A stretch of DNA of 64,000 nucleotides from Polynucleobacter necessarius. GTDB taxonomy: Bacteria; Pseudomonadota; Gammaproteobacteria; Burkholderiales; Burkholderiaceae. Location of the stretch: the NCBI RefSeq assembly GCF_900095215.1, contig NZ_LT606949.1, positions 711,563 through 775,562 of the forward strand. The letters are read 5' to 3'. The translations under genes and the position numbers were made by a program. The notes beneath the pieces were generated by a model that ran no database searches, was not told the origin of the DNA, and worked only from the letters and a program-made list of their open reading frames with translations. Below are positions 49,006 to 58,963 of this stretch, one piece after another. How positions within the stretch are numbered: position 1 is the stretch's first letter; every line of letters begins with the position of its first letter.

Positions 49006-49104
49006 ATGAGTGAAAACAAGATCATTAAAAAAGTAGCCATTCTCGGCGCCGGTGTCATGGGCGCGCAACTTGCCGCTCAATGCATTAATGTTGGCTTACC
49101 TGTC
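49006..49104 (+). pseudogene. fadB: fadB 5' fragment displaced by the inversion
   Basis: ATG 49006 reads [20 protein letters not shown] and [13 protein letters not shown], the NAD-binding GxGxxG start of the 3-hydroxyacyl-CoA dehydrogenase whose remainder lies at 41603-43946 on the other strand. It then runs in frame into fadD. Confidence 0.92.
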
Positions 49105-49308
49105 AGCGGCGTGCCTGATGAAGATTCTGGCGAGGCAGTCAAGGCATTCATTGTTAAATGGGATTCATCTTTAACAGAGGAGATGATATTGGCCTACTGC
49201 AAAGAAAATATCACCAATTACAAGCGCCCTAAACATATTGTGTTCCGCAACGATTTGCCTAAGACTAATGTTGGAAAAATCTTAAGACGCGAGTTAAGGG
49301 ATTTATGA
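49100..49308 (+). pseudogene. fadD: fadD 3' fragment displaced by the inversion
   Basis: [17 protein letters not shown], then [20 protein letters not shown] and [13 protein letters not shown]: the C-terminal domain of an acyl-CoA synthetase with its catalytic lysine (NVGKILRR). It is the missing end of the gene at 43942-45371. Its stop overlaps the start of the nitronate monooxygenase gene (ATGA), an ancestral operon junction. The 100-codon chimeric frame from 49006 is open but has neither function. Confidence 0.92.
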
Positions 49309-50278
49309 GTCATATTCCCAAAATACTGCAGGATCTACGTTTGCCGATAATTTCGGCGCCGATGTTTACCGTGAGTTACACGGAGTGGGTGCTTGCCGAG
49401 TGTAAGGCAGGAATTGTGGGGTTATTTCCCGCTCTGAATGCCAGACCTCAAGAAATGCTGGATGACTGGTTAAGTCAAATTCAAGTCCAGCTTGCACAGT
49501 ATCAAAAAGCAAATCCCAGCGCGAAGGTCGGTCCATTAGCTGTAAATCAAATCGTACATGTGTCTAATGCACGGTTAGAGCAGGATATGCACTCCTGCAT
49601 CAAACACCGCATTCCCATTTACATCACCAGTCTCAGGGCGCCAGTTAAAGAGATTATTGATGCCGTTCATAGTTATGGTGGCCTCGTGTTGCATGATGTC
49701 ATTAGTATTCGCCATTCTGAAAAAGCGTTAGAGGCTGGTGTAGATGGCTTGATATTAGTGGCTGCTGGAGCGGGTGGTCATGCGGGAAGTCTCTCGCCAT
49801 TTGCTTTAGTTGGCGAGGTCAGACAGATATTTAAAGGACCGCTTGTATTATCTGAAGCAATTTCTACAGGTGATGCGGTATTGGCTGCACAAGCCATGGG
49901 CGCAGATTTTGCTTATATGGGTACCCGGTTTATCGCTAGTCAAGAAACGTATGCTAGTGAGCAATATAAGCAGGCCATCGTGAACGCTCAAGCAGCCGAT
50001 ATTGTGTATACGGATCATTTCACGGGTATTCATGGAAACTATATTAAGCAAAGTATCCTGAATGCCGGCTTAGACCCAGCCAATTTGCCAGAAGGCGATC
50101 CGCAGGCTTTCGCAAAACTGTCTCAAGCAGGCAAAGATGGTGCTAGTGCAAGGCTTGGAAGGATATCTGGGGTGCTGGTCAAGGTGTTGGTCTAATCGCA
50201 GGTGTTCCTAGTGTTGCGCAAATTGTTGATCGGCTGGAGATGGGATACCTAGCAGCTAAAAAGCGCTTGCTTGGCTAA
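49305..50278 (+). pseudogene. nitronate monooxygenase family gene, frameshifted near the 3' end
   Basis: An FMN TIM barrel: LPIISAPMFTVSYTE, GLILVAAGAGGHAGSLSPFA (catalytic histidine) and GADFAYMGTRFIAS. Around 50150 one A appears lost: the present frame reads SARLGRISGVLVKVLV and stops at 50195. The other frame gives AWKDIWGAGQGVG and then IAGVPSVAQIVDRLEMGYLA, the family ending, to TAA 50276-50278. The last quarter includes FMN contacts. The gene followed fadD. Confidence 0.87.
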
Positions 50279-50360
50279 TGAGCGCCTAATATAAAAATAA
50301 TGGGGTGGTTACTACTTTATTAAATTATTTAGCTGCTTTACGCAAGATAAAATCCTCATC

Positions 50361-51092
50361 GTGATTCTTTGGCTACACTCACTACTGTTTTATCTATTTG
50401 GCTTTACGTCCGTCACTATTTTTGCCAGTATAATTATACTGGCACTTCCTTTTACTACCACTCGTACGAGTTACAACATCGGTGTTGTGTGTTGTCAATT
50501 AATCGAGCAGGTTTTATCTTTACTGTGTGGGATTGATTCGCAAATCAAGGGTCTAGAACATATCCCTCGAGATCCGAATAAATCCCTTATTGTTCTGGGT
50601 AAGCATCAATCTGCATGGGAGACTTTTTTTACCCGGCTACTTTTCCAAAAGAGCTTTGTTTTGTATTGAAACGAGAGCTTCTGTATGTTCCTTTTTTCGG
50701 CTGGGCGTTAGCTTCCTTGCGCATGATTCATATCAACCGCGGTGATCGCGAAAAAGCAAGAGAGGCAGTCGCTGCGCAAGGCAAGCAGGTGCTTAAAGAG
50801 GGTAGATGGATGGCTATTTTTCCAGAGGGGACTCGAACCTCGCGGCTCCTTTAAGCCTTACTGGAAAGGTGGTGTTCGTCTTGCCATCAGCACTCAGATT
50901 GATATTCTGCCAGTGGCACAAAACTCAGCTGCTATTTGGCCGAGAAATACTTTTCTCAAACGCGTTGGTTTAATTACGATGTCGATTGGACCTGTTATTT
51001 CAGTGCGGGGAAAGACGGAAGAGCAATTGCAATTAGAGGTAGAGGCGTGGATTGAGGGTGAGATGCGTCGCATTGACGCAGTCGCCTATTAG
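50361..51092 (+). pseudogene. 1-acyl-sn-glycerol-3-phosphate acyltransferase (PlsC-like), two frameshifts
   Basis: The start is GTG 50361 with an N-terminal membrane helix. The acyltransferase block has GKHQSAWETF in place of NHxxxxD, then a shift at the seven-T run 50624-50630 to another frame: PKELCFVLKRELLYVPFFGW, INRGDREKA and AIFPEGTRT. A second shift near 50838-50845 leads to SFKPYWKGGVRLAIST and IDILPVAQNSA. The family makes phosphatidic acid. This function is normally essential, so another plsC probably exists elsewhere in the genome. Confidence 0.88.
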
Positions 51093-51114
51093 GCAATCAA
51101 CCGGCCGAAAGTCT

Positions 51115-51570
51115 TTAGCTTTTCTGAATCTTCTTGCGGATGTAAAGAGGCTTCGTAATACGGGCGCCCACATCTTCTTCGCGGTCTTTTACGTCGACCA
51201 CAAAGTCTTTTAAAACCTTATCGCCTGATTCTGCGGTGTTGATGATGTCATTAATTTTCTCTTGGGTGATTTCAAAAGTGGCATGAACAGCCCCTTTACC
51301 TGGTTTAAGAAATTCAATCTTAGCCGCTTGATCCCAAACGATATAGCTCTTACCGATATTTTGAGACACCATCATCATAAAGAAGGGATCAGTCATCGCA
51401 AAGAGACTGCCTCCAAAATGAACGCCAAGGATATTGCGATCTAACATGCCATGCTTCAGGCGCACCTTTGCATGACGAAAGTCCTTGGCGATTTTTTGAA
51501 CGGTAAAGCCCGCCACTACAAACGGAGGCCATAGGTTCATGCCTCTGCGTAATAGGTTGGCGTTAATCAC
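51115..51570 (-). CDS. DUF4442 hotdog-fold protein
   Basis: A 151-residue protein of the YiiD-C/DUF4442 thioesterase-like group: NLWPPFVVAGFTVQKIAKDF at the start and LGVHFGGSLFAMTDPFFMMM as the hotdog central helix. It is complete and ends in a lysine-rich tail. Likely an acyl-CoA or acyl-carrier-protein thioesterase, with the substrate unknown. It is one of few open genes in this decayed stretch and converges with the plsC remnant. Confidence 0.8.
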   Translation of the reverse strand: MINANLLRRGMNLWPPFVVAGFTVQKIAKDFRHAKVRLKHGMLDRNILGVHFGGSLFAMTDPFFMMMVSQNIGKSYIVWDQAAKIEFLKPGKGAVHATFEITQEKINDIINTAESGDKVLKDFVVDVKDREEDVGARITKPLYIRKKIQKS

Positions 51571-51582
51571 TGATTTCGATCT

Positions 51583-53270
51583 TTATTTGGGTGTCGTGGT
51601 CTTGCCCACCATCTTGGCTGCCCTCAAGAAATCAAAGTCTACGCCTTGATCAGCTTGCGTAACAGTATCTAAAAATAATTTCTTGTATCCACGCTCAGCG
51701 GTAGGTGAGGTGATGGGATTGTCTTTGATGCGCTGCGCAAGTTCTTCGTCTGAGATTAAAAGGCTAATCTCGCGATTCTTGACGCTCAAGCGAATGCGAT
51801 CACCGGTGCGCACTTGCGCCAATGGACCGCCTATCGCGGATTCGGGTGTGACATGCAGCACAATCGTGCCAAAGGCGGTGCCACTCATGCGACCATCCGA
51901 AATGCGCACAATATCTTTAACGTCAGCACGCGCTAACTTCATGGGGATGTAGCCAGCTCCTGGCATGCCAGGAGCGCCTTTAGGGCCAATATTCTTAAGC
52001 ACTCAAATATCTTCTGCTGTGACATCTAAATCAGGACTATCAATTCGGTTGGCTAAATCAGCAGCATCTTCAACAACTACGGCGCGACCTTCGTGCTCCA
52101 TTAGTTTTTCATTGGCGGCAGATTGCTTAATGATGGCGCCACCAGGCGCTAAATTGCCGTGTAGGACTGCAATACTGCCACGCGGATAAATCGGCTTATC
52201 AAATGGACGCACGACATCTTGCTTAAAGCTAGGTGGACCTGCGTCCATTTCTTCGCCTAGTGTTCTGCCGGAAACCGTCATGGCATTAAGTTTTAATAAT
52301 GGCTTGAGTTCACGCAGTAGGGTGGTCATACCCCACGCATCATGGAAGTTTTCCATGTAATGATCACCGAATGGTTTTAAATTAACCAGCACTGGAGTCT
52401 CATCACCCATCTTATCTATGGCATCTAAATCAATTTCCAACCGCATGCGACCAGCAATCGCAGCAAGGTCAACAATGCCGTTTGTACATCCACCAATCGC
52501 CAACAATACGCGCATGGCATTCTCAAAAGCGTCCGCCGTTAATACCTTATCAATAGTTAAGCCTTCTTTAGCCATCTTCACAGCGCAAGTACCGGTTTCT
52601 TCGGCGATGCGGATGCGGTCTGCGGTGACGGCTGTAGGTGTAGCGCCACCTGGAACAGTCATGCCCAGCGCTTCAGAAATGCAAGCCATGGTGCTCGCCG
52701 TTCCCATCACCGAACAAGTGCCAACGCTCGCCACTAACTGATCATTGACTTCATCCTTTTCTACCTCATCAATTTCGCCAGCGCGAAATTTACCCCAGTA
52801 GCGGCGGCAATCAGTGCATGCGCCAACCATCTCACTGCGATGTGAGCCGGTTAGCATAAACCCGGTAATCAGTTGAATTGCAGGCAATCCCTCTGAAGCG
52901 GCGCCCATCATTGGTGCTGGTATCGTTTTATCGCAGCCGCCGATCATCACAACCGCATCCATCGGTTGCGCGCGCAGCATCTCTTCCGTATTCATGGACA
53001 TCAAATTACGCAAGTACATACTCGTCGGCGCGGCAAAACTTTCATGGATGGAGATTGTCGGAAACTCCATTGGTAAACCACCAGCCAACATGACGCCGCG
53101 TTTTACTGCTTCCAGTAGTTGTGGGGCATATTGCCGTGACACGGGTTATATGCGCTGCCAGTGTTAATGATGCCAATGACGAGGCGATCTACCGCGCTAT
53201 TGGTGTAGCCGGCGCCCTTAATGAACGCTTTGCGCAAGCATCTTATTGTAGCGATGAAGTGCCCAATTTA
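51583..53270 (-). pseudogene. IlvD/Edd-family dehydratase, frameshift plus in-frame TGA
   Basis: The Fe-S dehydratase signatures are MIGGCDKTIPAPMMGA, GACTDCRRYWGKFRAGE, VGTCSVMGTASTMACI and SDGRMSGTAFGTIVLH. TGA at 52003-52005 separates TAEDI from VLKNIGPKGAPGMP in one frame. Near 53120-53126 the frame shifts; upstream the N-terminal part reads NSAVDRLVIGIINTG and SAYNPCHGNMP, without a recognisable start codon by 53270. The branch resembles sugar-acid or other dehydratases rather than housekeeping IlvD, so loss need not mean branched-chain amino-acid auxotrophy. The 5' limit is approximate. Confidence 0.85.
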
Positions 53271-53271
53271 C

Positions 53272-54135
53272 CTATATGCCGCCGCCCCAGCGATACTGCC
53301 AGGCAACGCTAATAGCATCATAGCTATTGTTGGTTCTGGAATAGACACCTTTGCTACCGGTGAGCCGTATTGAATTGTGTTTGTTGATTGGGTACGACAG
53401 GGTGCTGCCAAAACGCCAGTTTTCTTGGGAATCATTAATCGGTAGGCCATTTACATAGGATTGGACGCCCATATAGTAAGTCGCATCCGCTGAAATCCAA
53501 GCCATATTCTCAAAGTAATAAATCCCGTGGGATTCAGTTGAGTACATCGGATTTTGAGAGAGTGTATTGCTGCCCATAAAACTCGTATTGCTTTTGTAAA
53601 CGGTGGCCATACCAGCCAACTCTAAACGCCATGGGCCTATTGCTTGAGATGCGCCGATGCCGGGCTGAATTAAAGAGCGATTTGCCCCTACGTTCAACCT
53701 TTGTTCGCTGTTGTACTTACCCCAGGGGATGGATGCTGCCAGACTAGCCCCAATCATTAAATCCTGTTGATAGCTTTTGAATTCATCCAAAGAAAGTGCT
53801 GGCGCACCGTATAGATTGGCAGAGATTTTTACTACAGGGTCTTATAAGCCTTCGGCGGATGCGTTGATACTTTGGCGTCCCATGCTGCCGGCGCCTGAGA
53901 GTTGGGCGTAAGGCAAGAGTAGGCTCATCCTACCTGACTGCCCAAAAACATCAATAATGCGAGTGACAGTGACTGCCTCGGTAGTGAGGCGATAGGAGTC
54001 GCTTTTAGCTTGGGCTATGCCGCCGGTAATAAAGTTGATTCCAATGGGTGCATTGGAGTACTGGCGCGCTTCAATTTCTTGAGCAGAGGCTTGTTGGAAG
54101 AATATGCCAAGCAAGCAAAGTCAAAAAATTTTCAC
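53272..54135 (-). pseudogene. outer-membrane transporter, phenol-degradation MetA-like, two in-frame stops
   Basis: From GTG 54135: MKIF, TGA (54121-54123), LCLLGIFFQQASAQE (a broken signal peptide), then a beta-rich chain NAPIGINFITGGIAQAKSDS. TAA at 53842-53844 interrupts SAEGL/DPVVKISANLYG. It then continues QQDLMIGASLAASIPWGKYN to SVAWQYRWGGGI. The pattern fits the Phenol_MetA_deg outer-membrane family. Both stops are single-base nonsense changes. Confidence 0.75.
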
Positions 54136-54153
54136 GTAAGACAAATGGAGCAA

Positions 54154-54683
54154 TTATTTTTTGGAGCCAAATAAGATTGTCAGGGTAGCCGTATTGCCTA
54201 GGGCTTGATTGACGCCAATAAAAATCAAGTAAGGCCACACAATGAGCCAATAAAGAATAGACAGTGCAAAGATTCTGATCGGTGCTCCATTACCAAATGG
54301 CTGCCATAGAGGGTATAAAAGCATGGCTATTAATCAAGCCATGTATGCTTGCCTCAAGAAAATTCAATCCGAGAACAACAAACAGATAAATAAAGGACTC
54401 TAGAACAAGTGAACTCACTATTCCATGATCGTTGTTTACTTTGATTGGGTATGCTGCTTGTGCTATCAACATAAATTTGGCCGATATGCCCGCTTTGATC
54501 AGAGCAAAACCAAATACATCTAGTTGGATAGGGCGCTCTTCTAAGGCGGTTACTGCAAAAAAAATAAATTGCGCAAAACCAGGCGCCAAAGTACAGCTTC
54601 AAAGCAAAAGCCTTCTTCGCCTCTTCCTTGAGCTTTTCTTTCAGGTGATGGTGTCCACAGGAGTTATTCGTGTTGTTGGTCAT
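54154..54683 (-). pseudogene. small integral membrane protein, frameshifted
   Basis: ATG 54683 starts MTNNTNNSCGHHHLKEKLKE, followed by hydrophobic KLYFGAWFCAIYF. The frame changes at the eight-A run 54557-54564 to AVTALEERPIQLD and a membrane span (ESFIYLFVVLGLNFLEA). A further change near 54310 leads to LLYPLWQPFGNGAPIRIFAL and WPYLIFIGVNQALGN, ending at TAA 54154-54156. About 175 residues originally with several membrane spans; family not recognised. Confidence 0.65.
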
Positions 54684-54723
54684 ATCAGTGTTTATTTAAA
54701 AAAAGAAGGCGAAATTGACTGAA

Positions 54724-56031
54724 TTACTCGCCACAAGTGGCACATGAGCTAGCAACTTCTGCTGGAGCTGGTTCTTGCGTATAGCGTGCAATAAAAGCAT
54801 GCTTACTAGTCATTGGAACTTTGATCCAAACAAAGTGGCCTGAGCCAGGCGCTACATCAATTGACTCGCCATTCATATTCCACATTTCCAATAAAGCGAT
54901 ATCGGTATTGCCGCTGGGTTCAATAATCTCAAGCTTATCGCCAACAGAGAAACGATTTTTCACATCAACCTTGATGCGTCCTGTTGTGGCATCCATATCC
55001 AAGGTCTCGCCAACATATAAGCTGCGCCCAGATAAGGAATGCCCGCGCATATACAGTTGATATTCTTTGTCGTGATGTCGCTCGTAAAAGCCATCGGTGT
55101 AACCGCGATTAGCAAGGCCTTCCAGATTACCTAATAAGGTGGTGTTAAATGGCCTGCCAGCAACAGCGTCATTAATGGCTGCTCTATACGCTTGAACAGT
55201 GCGTGAAACATAGTAGGGTGATTTGGTACGGCCTTCGATCTTGAAAGAATCCACGCCCATCTTGGTAAGGCGTTCAATATGCTCAATTGCTCGTAGATCC
55301 TTGGAGTTCATGATGTAAGTTCCATGCTCATCTTCTTCCATTGGCATCAAATCATCAGGACGACGGGCTTCTTGAAGCAGAACAACATCGCCACTGCCAT
55401 TTTGCTGACCAGGCTTAACCTTGTAATCCCAGCGACAGGCATTAGTGCAGGCGCCTTGGTTAGAGTCACGATGGGACATGTAGCCCGATAACAGGCAGCG
55501 ACCAGAATAGGCGATACACAATGCGCCATGTACAAAAACTTCAAGTTCCATTTCTGGACAGTCTTGACGTACTTCTTCAATTTCATCAAAGGAAAGTTCG
55601 CGCGACAAAATAACGCGGCTGATACCAACGGAGCGCCAGAATTTGGCTGAAGCACCATTTACAGTATTTGCTTGTACGGATAAATGAATGGGCATATCCG
55701 GCCAAGCTTCGCGTGCCATCATGATTAAGCCAGGGTCCGACATGATTAAGGCATCAGGCTTCAATGCAATCACGGGGTCCATATCTTTAATGTAGGTACG
55801 GGTCTTGCCACCATGAGGTAGTAAGTTGGAAACCAGATAGAACTTTTTGCTCATGTCATGAGCAGTATCAATACCCTGTTTTAAAACTTCAATCTTGCCA
55901 AAGTCGTTGTTACGTACCCGAAGAGAGTAGCGAGGTTGTCCTGCGTAAATGGCATCTGCGCCAAAGTCAAAGGCGGTTTGCAGCATCGAAAGGCTACCGG
56001 CAGGAGCGAGAAGTTCTGGAATTTTGGACAT
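54724..56031 (-). CDS. trhP: U32-family tRNA hydroxylation protein TrhP (YegQ)-like
   Basis: A 435-residue peptidase-U32-family protein beginning KIPELLAPAGSLSMLQTAFD. It has the cysteine cluster typical of this group (HGALCIAYSGRCLLSGYM, then GACTNACRWDYKV) and a C-terminal CATCGE tail. YegQ/TrhP is needed for prephenate-dependent 5-hydroxyuridine formation at tRNA position 34, probably as a radical or Fe-S-assisted partner. Full length and intact. A single gene, 483 nt from tRNA-Asn by its far end. Confidence 0.88.
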   Translation of the reverse strand: MSKIPELLAPAGSLSMLQTAFDFGADAIYAGQPRYSLRVRNNDFGKIEVLKQGIDTAHDMSKKFYLVSNLLPHGGKTRTYIKDMDPVIALKPDALIMSDPGLIMMAREAWPDMPIHLSVQANTVNGASAKFWRSVGISRVILSRELSFDEIEEVRQDCPEMELEVFVHGALCIAYSGRCLLSGYMSHRDSNQGACTNACRWDYKVKPGQQNGSGDVVLLQEARRPDDLMPMEEDEHGTYIMNSKDLRAIEHIERLTKMGVDSFKIEGRTKSPYYVSRTVQAYRAAINDAVAGRPFNTTLLGNLEGLANRGYTDGFYERHHDKEYQLYMRGHSLSGRSLYVGETLDMDATTGRIKVDVKNRFSVGDKLEIIEPSGNTDIALLEMWNMNGESIDVAPGSGHFVWIKVPMTSKHAFIARYTQEPAPAEVASSCATCGE

Positions 56032-56164
56032 AGTGCTTATTTTAGTGTGCTGAAAGTCCTTGTGCTTCTCTGTTGAATCATGCGTGGAAGGCTATGAAAG
56101 AGGCTTGAATCGGGTTTTGTGTAATAAAAAAGCCCCTAGATTTCTCTAGTGGCTTGACTTTATT

Positions 56165-56240
56165 TGGCTCCTCGACCTGGGCTCGAACCAGGGACCTACG
56201 GATTAACAGTCCGGCGCTCTACCGACTGAGCTATCGAGGA
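56165..56240 (-). tRNA. tRNA-Asn (GTT)
   Basis: A 76-nt cloverleaf on the minus strand. Acceptor TCCTCGA/TCGAGGA, anticodon loop CTGTTAA (GTT), T loop TTCGAGC, and encoded CCA. Confidence 0.95.
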
Positions 56241-56261
56241 ATAATCCAGTATTATAGCAAG

Positions 56262-57129
56262 ATGAAATCACTCCTTCCTACGTCTGTGCAGATCCCCAAA
56301 GTACTGACCATTGCTGGGTCGGACAGCGGCGGGGGCGGGCCTCCAGGCTGATCTCAAGGTGATTACCGCCTTGGGTGCATACGGCATGTCGGTGATTACC
56401 GCCATTACCGCCCACAATCCATTGGGTGTTATGCGGATTCAGGACATAGATTTGGATGTAGTGGAGGCTCAGATTGACGCTGTTTTATTGGATATTGGGG
56501 CTGATATTGTCAAAATCGGGATGCTGTCCAGCCCTGAGAGCGTTACAACGGTCTCTAAAGTCTTGCGTCTTCATGGTGTGAAGCGCATCGTGCTTGATCC
56601 CGTGTTGCGCGCCACATCGGGTGCTAGTTTGGGTGGCGACGACACTTCGCAAGCCATGATCGCTGAATTATTTCCAATTGCATTGCTCATCACTTCTAAT
56701 TTGGATGAAGCTTCTTTATTGTTAGGTCGTGAGATCCGTGGTCCTAATGATTTCAAGTTAGCGGCAGAAGAGTTGCTTGAGATGAGGCCGCAAGCAGTGC
56801 TGATGAAAGGTGGCCACCTAGATAGTACGCATACTCAAATTACTGACTTCTTAATGTGGCGCACGATTGAAGACGGCCTAGAGGTGCTGCAGACAAAAGA
56901 ATTCAAACACTACCGTGTGAATACGGTAAATACTCACGGCACAGGTTGCTCATTGGATTCTGCAATTGCCACCTATCTTGCGGGTGGCCATGATTTGAAT
57001 CATGCGGTGGTTAAGGCGATTGCATATGTAGAGGCAGGCTTGGAGGCTGGGCGCTTTTTAAGTATTGGTGAAGGTCCCGGGCCACTATGGCACATGCACG
57101 ACTTCTATCCAACAGCACTTCTTGATTAA
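56262..57129 (+). pseudogene. thiD: hydroxymethylpyrimidine phosphate kinase, frameshifted
   Basis: ThiD phosphorylates HMP to HMP-PP for thiamine. ATG 56262 reads MKSLLPTSVQIPKVLTIAGS, then meets a G-rich tract (56328-56340) where the frame changes. The rest (AGLQADLKVITALGAYGMSV, IVLDPVLRATSG, NTHGTGCSLDSAIATYLAGG) is open to 57129 in the shifted frame. The lesion lies in the DxxGGAG substrate/ATP loop. A truncated start inside (TTG 56311) would lack the first strand. It faces the thi operon convergently. Confidence 0.85.
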
Positions 57130-57169
57130 AAAGAAAAGCGCTAATACAGATTCTTAAAGCAAGGCCGCT

Positions 57170-57796
57170 TTAAGCCTGCATTAATTGCTGCAGGTGTTTT
57201 ACTGCAGCCTTTGGATCTTTGGCTTGGGTGATAGCTCGCACGACTGCTACTGAGCCGACACCACTTGTTGCTACCGCGTGAATGCTGTCTTGATCAATAC
57301 CGCCAATGGCAACTAATGGATAGTGACTCATCAGTTTGGCGTATTGATATAGGCAACTAAGGCCTTGTGGTGCGGTAGGCATCTTCTTGGGATTGGTCGG
57401 AAACACTGCGCCCATTGCGATATAACTGGGACAAAAACGATCAGCATATGCCAGTTCAGCGTAACCATGAGTGCTTAAACCTAGTCGCAAGCCAGCGGTA
57501 CGAATTTCATCTAAATCAGCGAGTTCTAAATCTTCCTGGCCTAAGTGAACGCCGTAAGCACCAGCATCTATTGCCTCTTGCCAGTAGTTATTAATAAAAA
57601 GCAGAGTCTTTCTGTCTTGCACTGCGGAAACGGATGCTTTGATTTGCTTGCTGAGCTTGGATCGCTCATCTGATTTAAAGCGTAATTGCACAGTGGGGAT
57701 TTCCGCTTCAACCATGCGCTTTACCCAATCTGCATTGGGCATTACTCCATATAGACCCAGTCGCTTCGGACATTCTTTAAACGCATTGGGATTCAT
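57170..57796 (-). CDS. thiE: thiamine phosphate synthase domain
   Basis: A 208-residue TIM barrel joining HMP-PP and thiazole phosphate. It has VQLRFKSDE, FINNYWQEAIDAGAYGVHLG (phosphate and Mg contacts), GLSTHGYAE, YIAMGAVFPT and VAIGGIDQDS. ATG 57796 would allow synthesis of this domain alone. The original gene was longer: an upstream part at 57815-58096 is in the same frame, separated by TGA. With ThiG, ThiD and ThiC lost, both substrates would be missing, so the domain is probably a survivor without function. Confidence 0.8.
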   Translation of the reverse strand: MNPNAFKECPKRLGLYGVMPNADWVKRMVEAEIPTVQLRFKSDERSKLSKQIKASVSAVQDRKTLLFINNYWQEAIDAGAYGVHLGQEDLELADLDEIRTAGLRLGLSTHGYAELAYADRFCPSYIAMGAVFPTNPKKMPTAPQGLSCLYQYAKLMSHYPLVAIGGIDQDSIHAVATSGVGSVAVVRAITQAKDPKAAVKHLQQLMQA

Positions 57797-57814
57797 GTTG
57801 CGAGTCCACGGCAG

Positions 57815-58096
57815 TCAATCAAAATGCTCTGGTCTATTAGGCCACTTAAAAGGATTAAAGCCACCATCTTGCAAAGTCATACGCGACCAGGCTTTGCCAA
57901 GAGTTCTAGCATCCGATTCAATCAAACCCATTTCAATAGCCGCTAATGCGCCAGCTAGCTCATAGTGATCAATGGCTGACTCATTATCAATTTGTGGTGG
58001 TGGCGTGTTCAAACTAAACGCCGGAATCCCAATGCAGAGATCCCAATTGCGATGTGCCGCAACGATTTGGTCTGCTAGGTCACCAATCAGGCTCAT
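57815..58096 (-). pseudogene. N-terminal extension of long ThiE, cut off by TGA
   Basis: ATG 58096 opens MSLIGDLADQIVAAHRNWDL and runs to NPFKWPNRPEHFD, then TGA 57815-57817. The reading frame then continues LPWTRN directly into the ThiE core ATG 57796. Burkholderiales often have a thiE gene of about 300-370 codons with such an extension, so a single nonsense mutation (for example TGG to TGA) is the simple explanation. Confidence 0.7.
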
Positions 58097-58122
58097 AGCT
58101 TCAGTGTACTTAACTTATCCAA

Positions 58123-58942
58123 TTAAGCTTGGTGCCAAAATGGTGTGCCCACCAAAGGGGTGCTTGCTTGAGCTGATTCTTGTGTTTTCATGGCGCCTGA
58201 CAAGTAGGCAGCTCGGCCCGAATCTACTACCATAGCAAAAGCCTTAGCCATGACCACTGGGTCATCCGCCAAAGCCACAGCGGTGTTGAGTAAAACACCA
58301 TCAAAACCCCATTCCATCACCGTGCAGGCGTGACTAGGAAGCCCCAATCCAGCATCCACCAAGAGTGGCACCTGAAGGCGATCTCGCAAGAGCTTCATGG
58401 CGTAAGGATTAAGTGGTCCTTGACCGGTGCCAATCGGCGCAGCCCAAGGCATCACTGCTTGGCAACCCACATCCACTAATCGTTGGCACAAGATTAAATC
58501 TTCAGTGCAATAAGGTAGAACCTTAAATCCATCTTTAATTAAGGTTTCAGCTGTTTGCGCTAAGCGCAAAACATCGGGTTGCAAAGTGTAATCATCGCCA
58601 ATCAACTCTAGCTTGATCCAGGCTGTTTCAAAAACTTCGCGTGCCATTTGCGCGATGGCAATGGCCTCTTGTGGGCTGTGGCAGCCAGCGGTATTCGGCA
58701 GGACGGGAACAGCCATCTTTTTTAGTCGATCCCAAAAAGCCGTTATGGGCTTCAGCGGTAGATGTGCCTTGACGACGCAAACTTACCGTAATCATGGCTG
58801 GATTTGATGTTCGCACAGCGTTTTCTAAGACCTGTGGAGAGGGGTAGCGTGAGGTCCCTAAAAGCAAGCGGCTAGCAAAACTCTCGCCATAGAGAACTAG
58901 CGTATCAGTACTATTCAGATTGTTGGGTAAAGGGGCATTCAT
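58123..58942 (-). pseudogene. thiG: thiazole synthase, frameshifted
   Basis: ThiG builds the thiazole ring. From ATG 58942 the chain ([30 protein letters not shown]) changes frame after EAHNGF, at five T on the coding strand (58734-58738); four would restore [18 protein letters not shown]. The rest, [29 protein letters not shown] and [13 protein letters not shown], is open to 58123. It lies between thiS and thiE. Confidence 0.9.
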
Positions 58943-58963
58943 ATGAAATTCGTTCGTTTTAAA

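Larger units (their letters stand above)
43942..49104. other. 5.16-kb inverted segment with breakpoints in fadD and fadB
   Basis: Left junction: fadD (minus strand) runs into fadB. Right junction: the fadB 5' end (plus strand) runs into the fadD 3' end. Flipping the segment restores both genes at once: fadB becomes GLPV-VLFDLPG on the minus strand, and fadD becomes [14 protein letters not shown] on the plus strand. Both junctions share CTGTC (43942-43946 complement; 49100-49104). No insertion sequence is present at either end. Inside lie fadD 5', the outer-membrane protein gene, the tetR remnant and the acyl-CoA dehydrogenase remnant. Confidence 0.9.

Noticed and set aside
49006..49308. A single novel 100-residue protein joining a Rossmann motif and an AMP-ligase tail
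   Set aside because: Each half is the exact missing piece of a gene on the other side of the inversion; neither is a complete domain.
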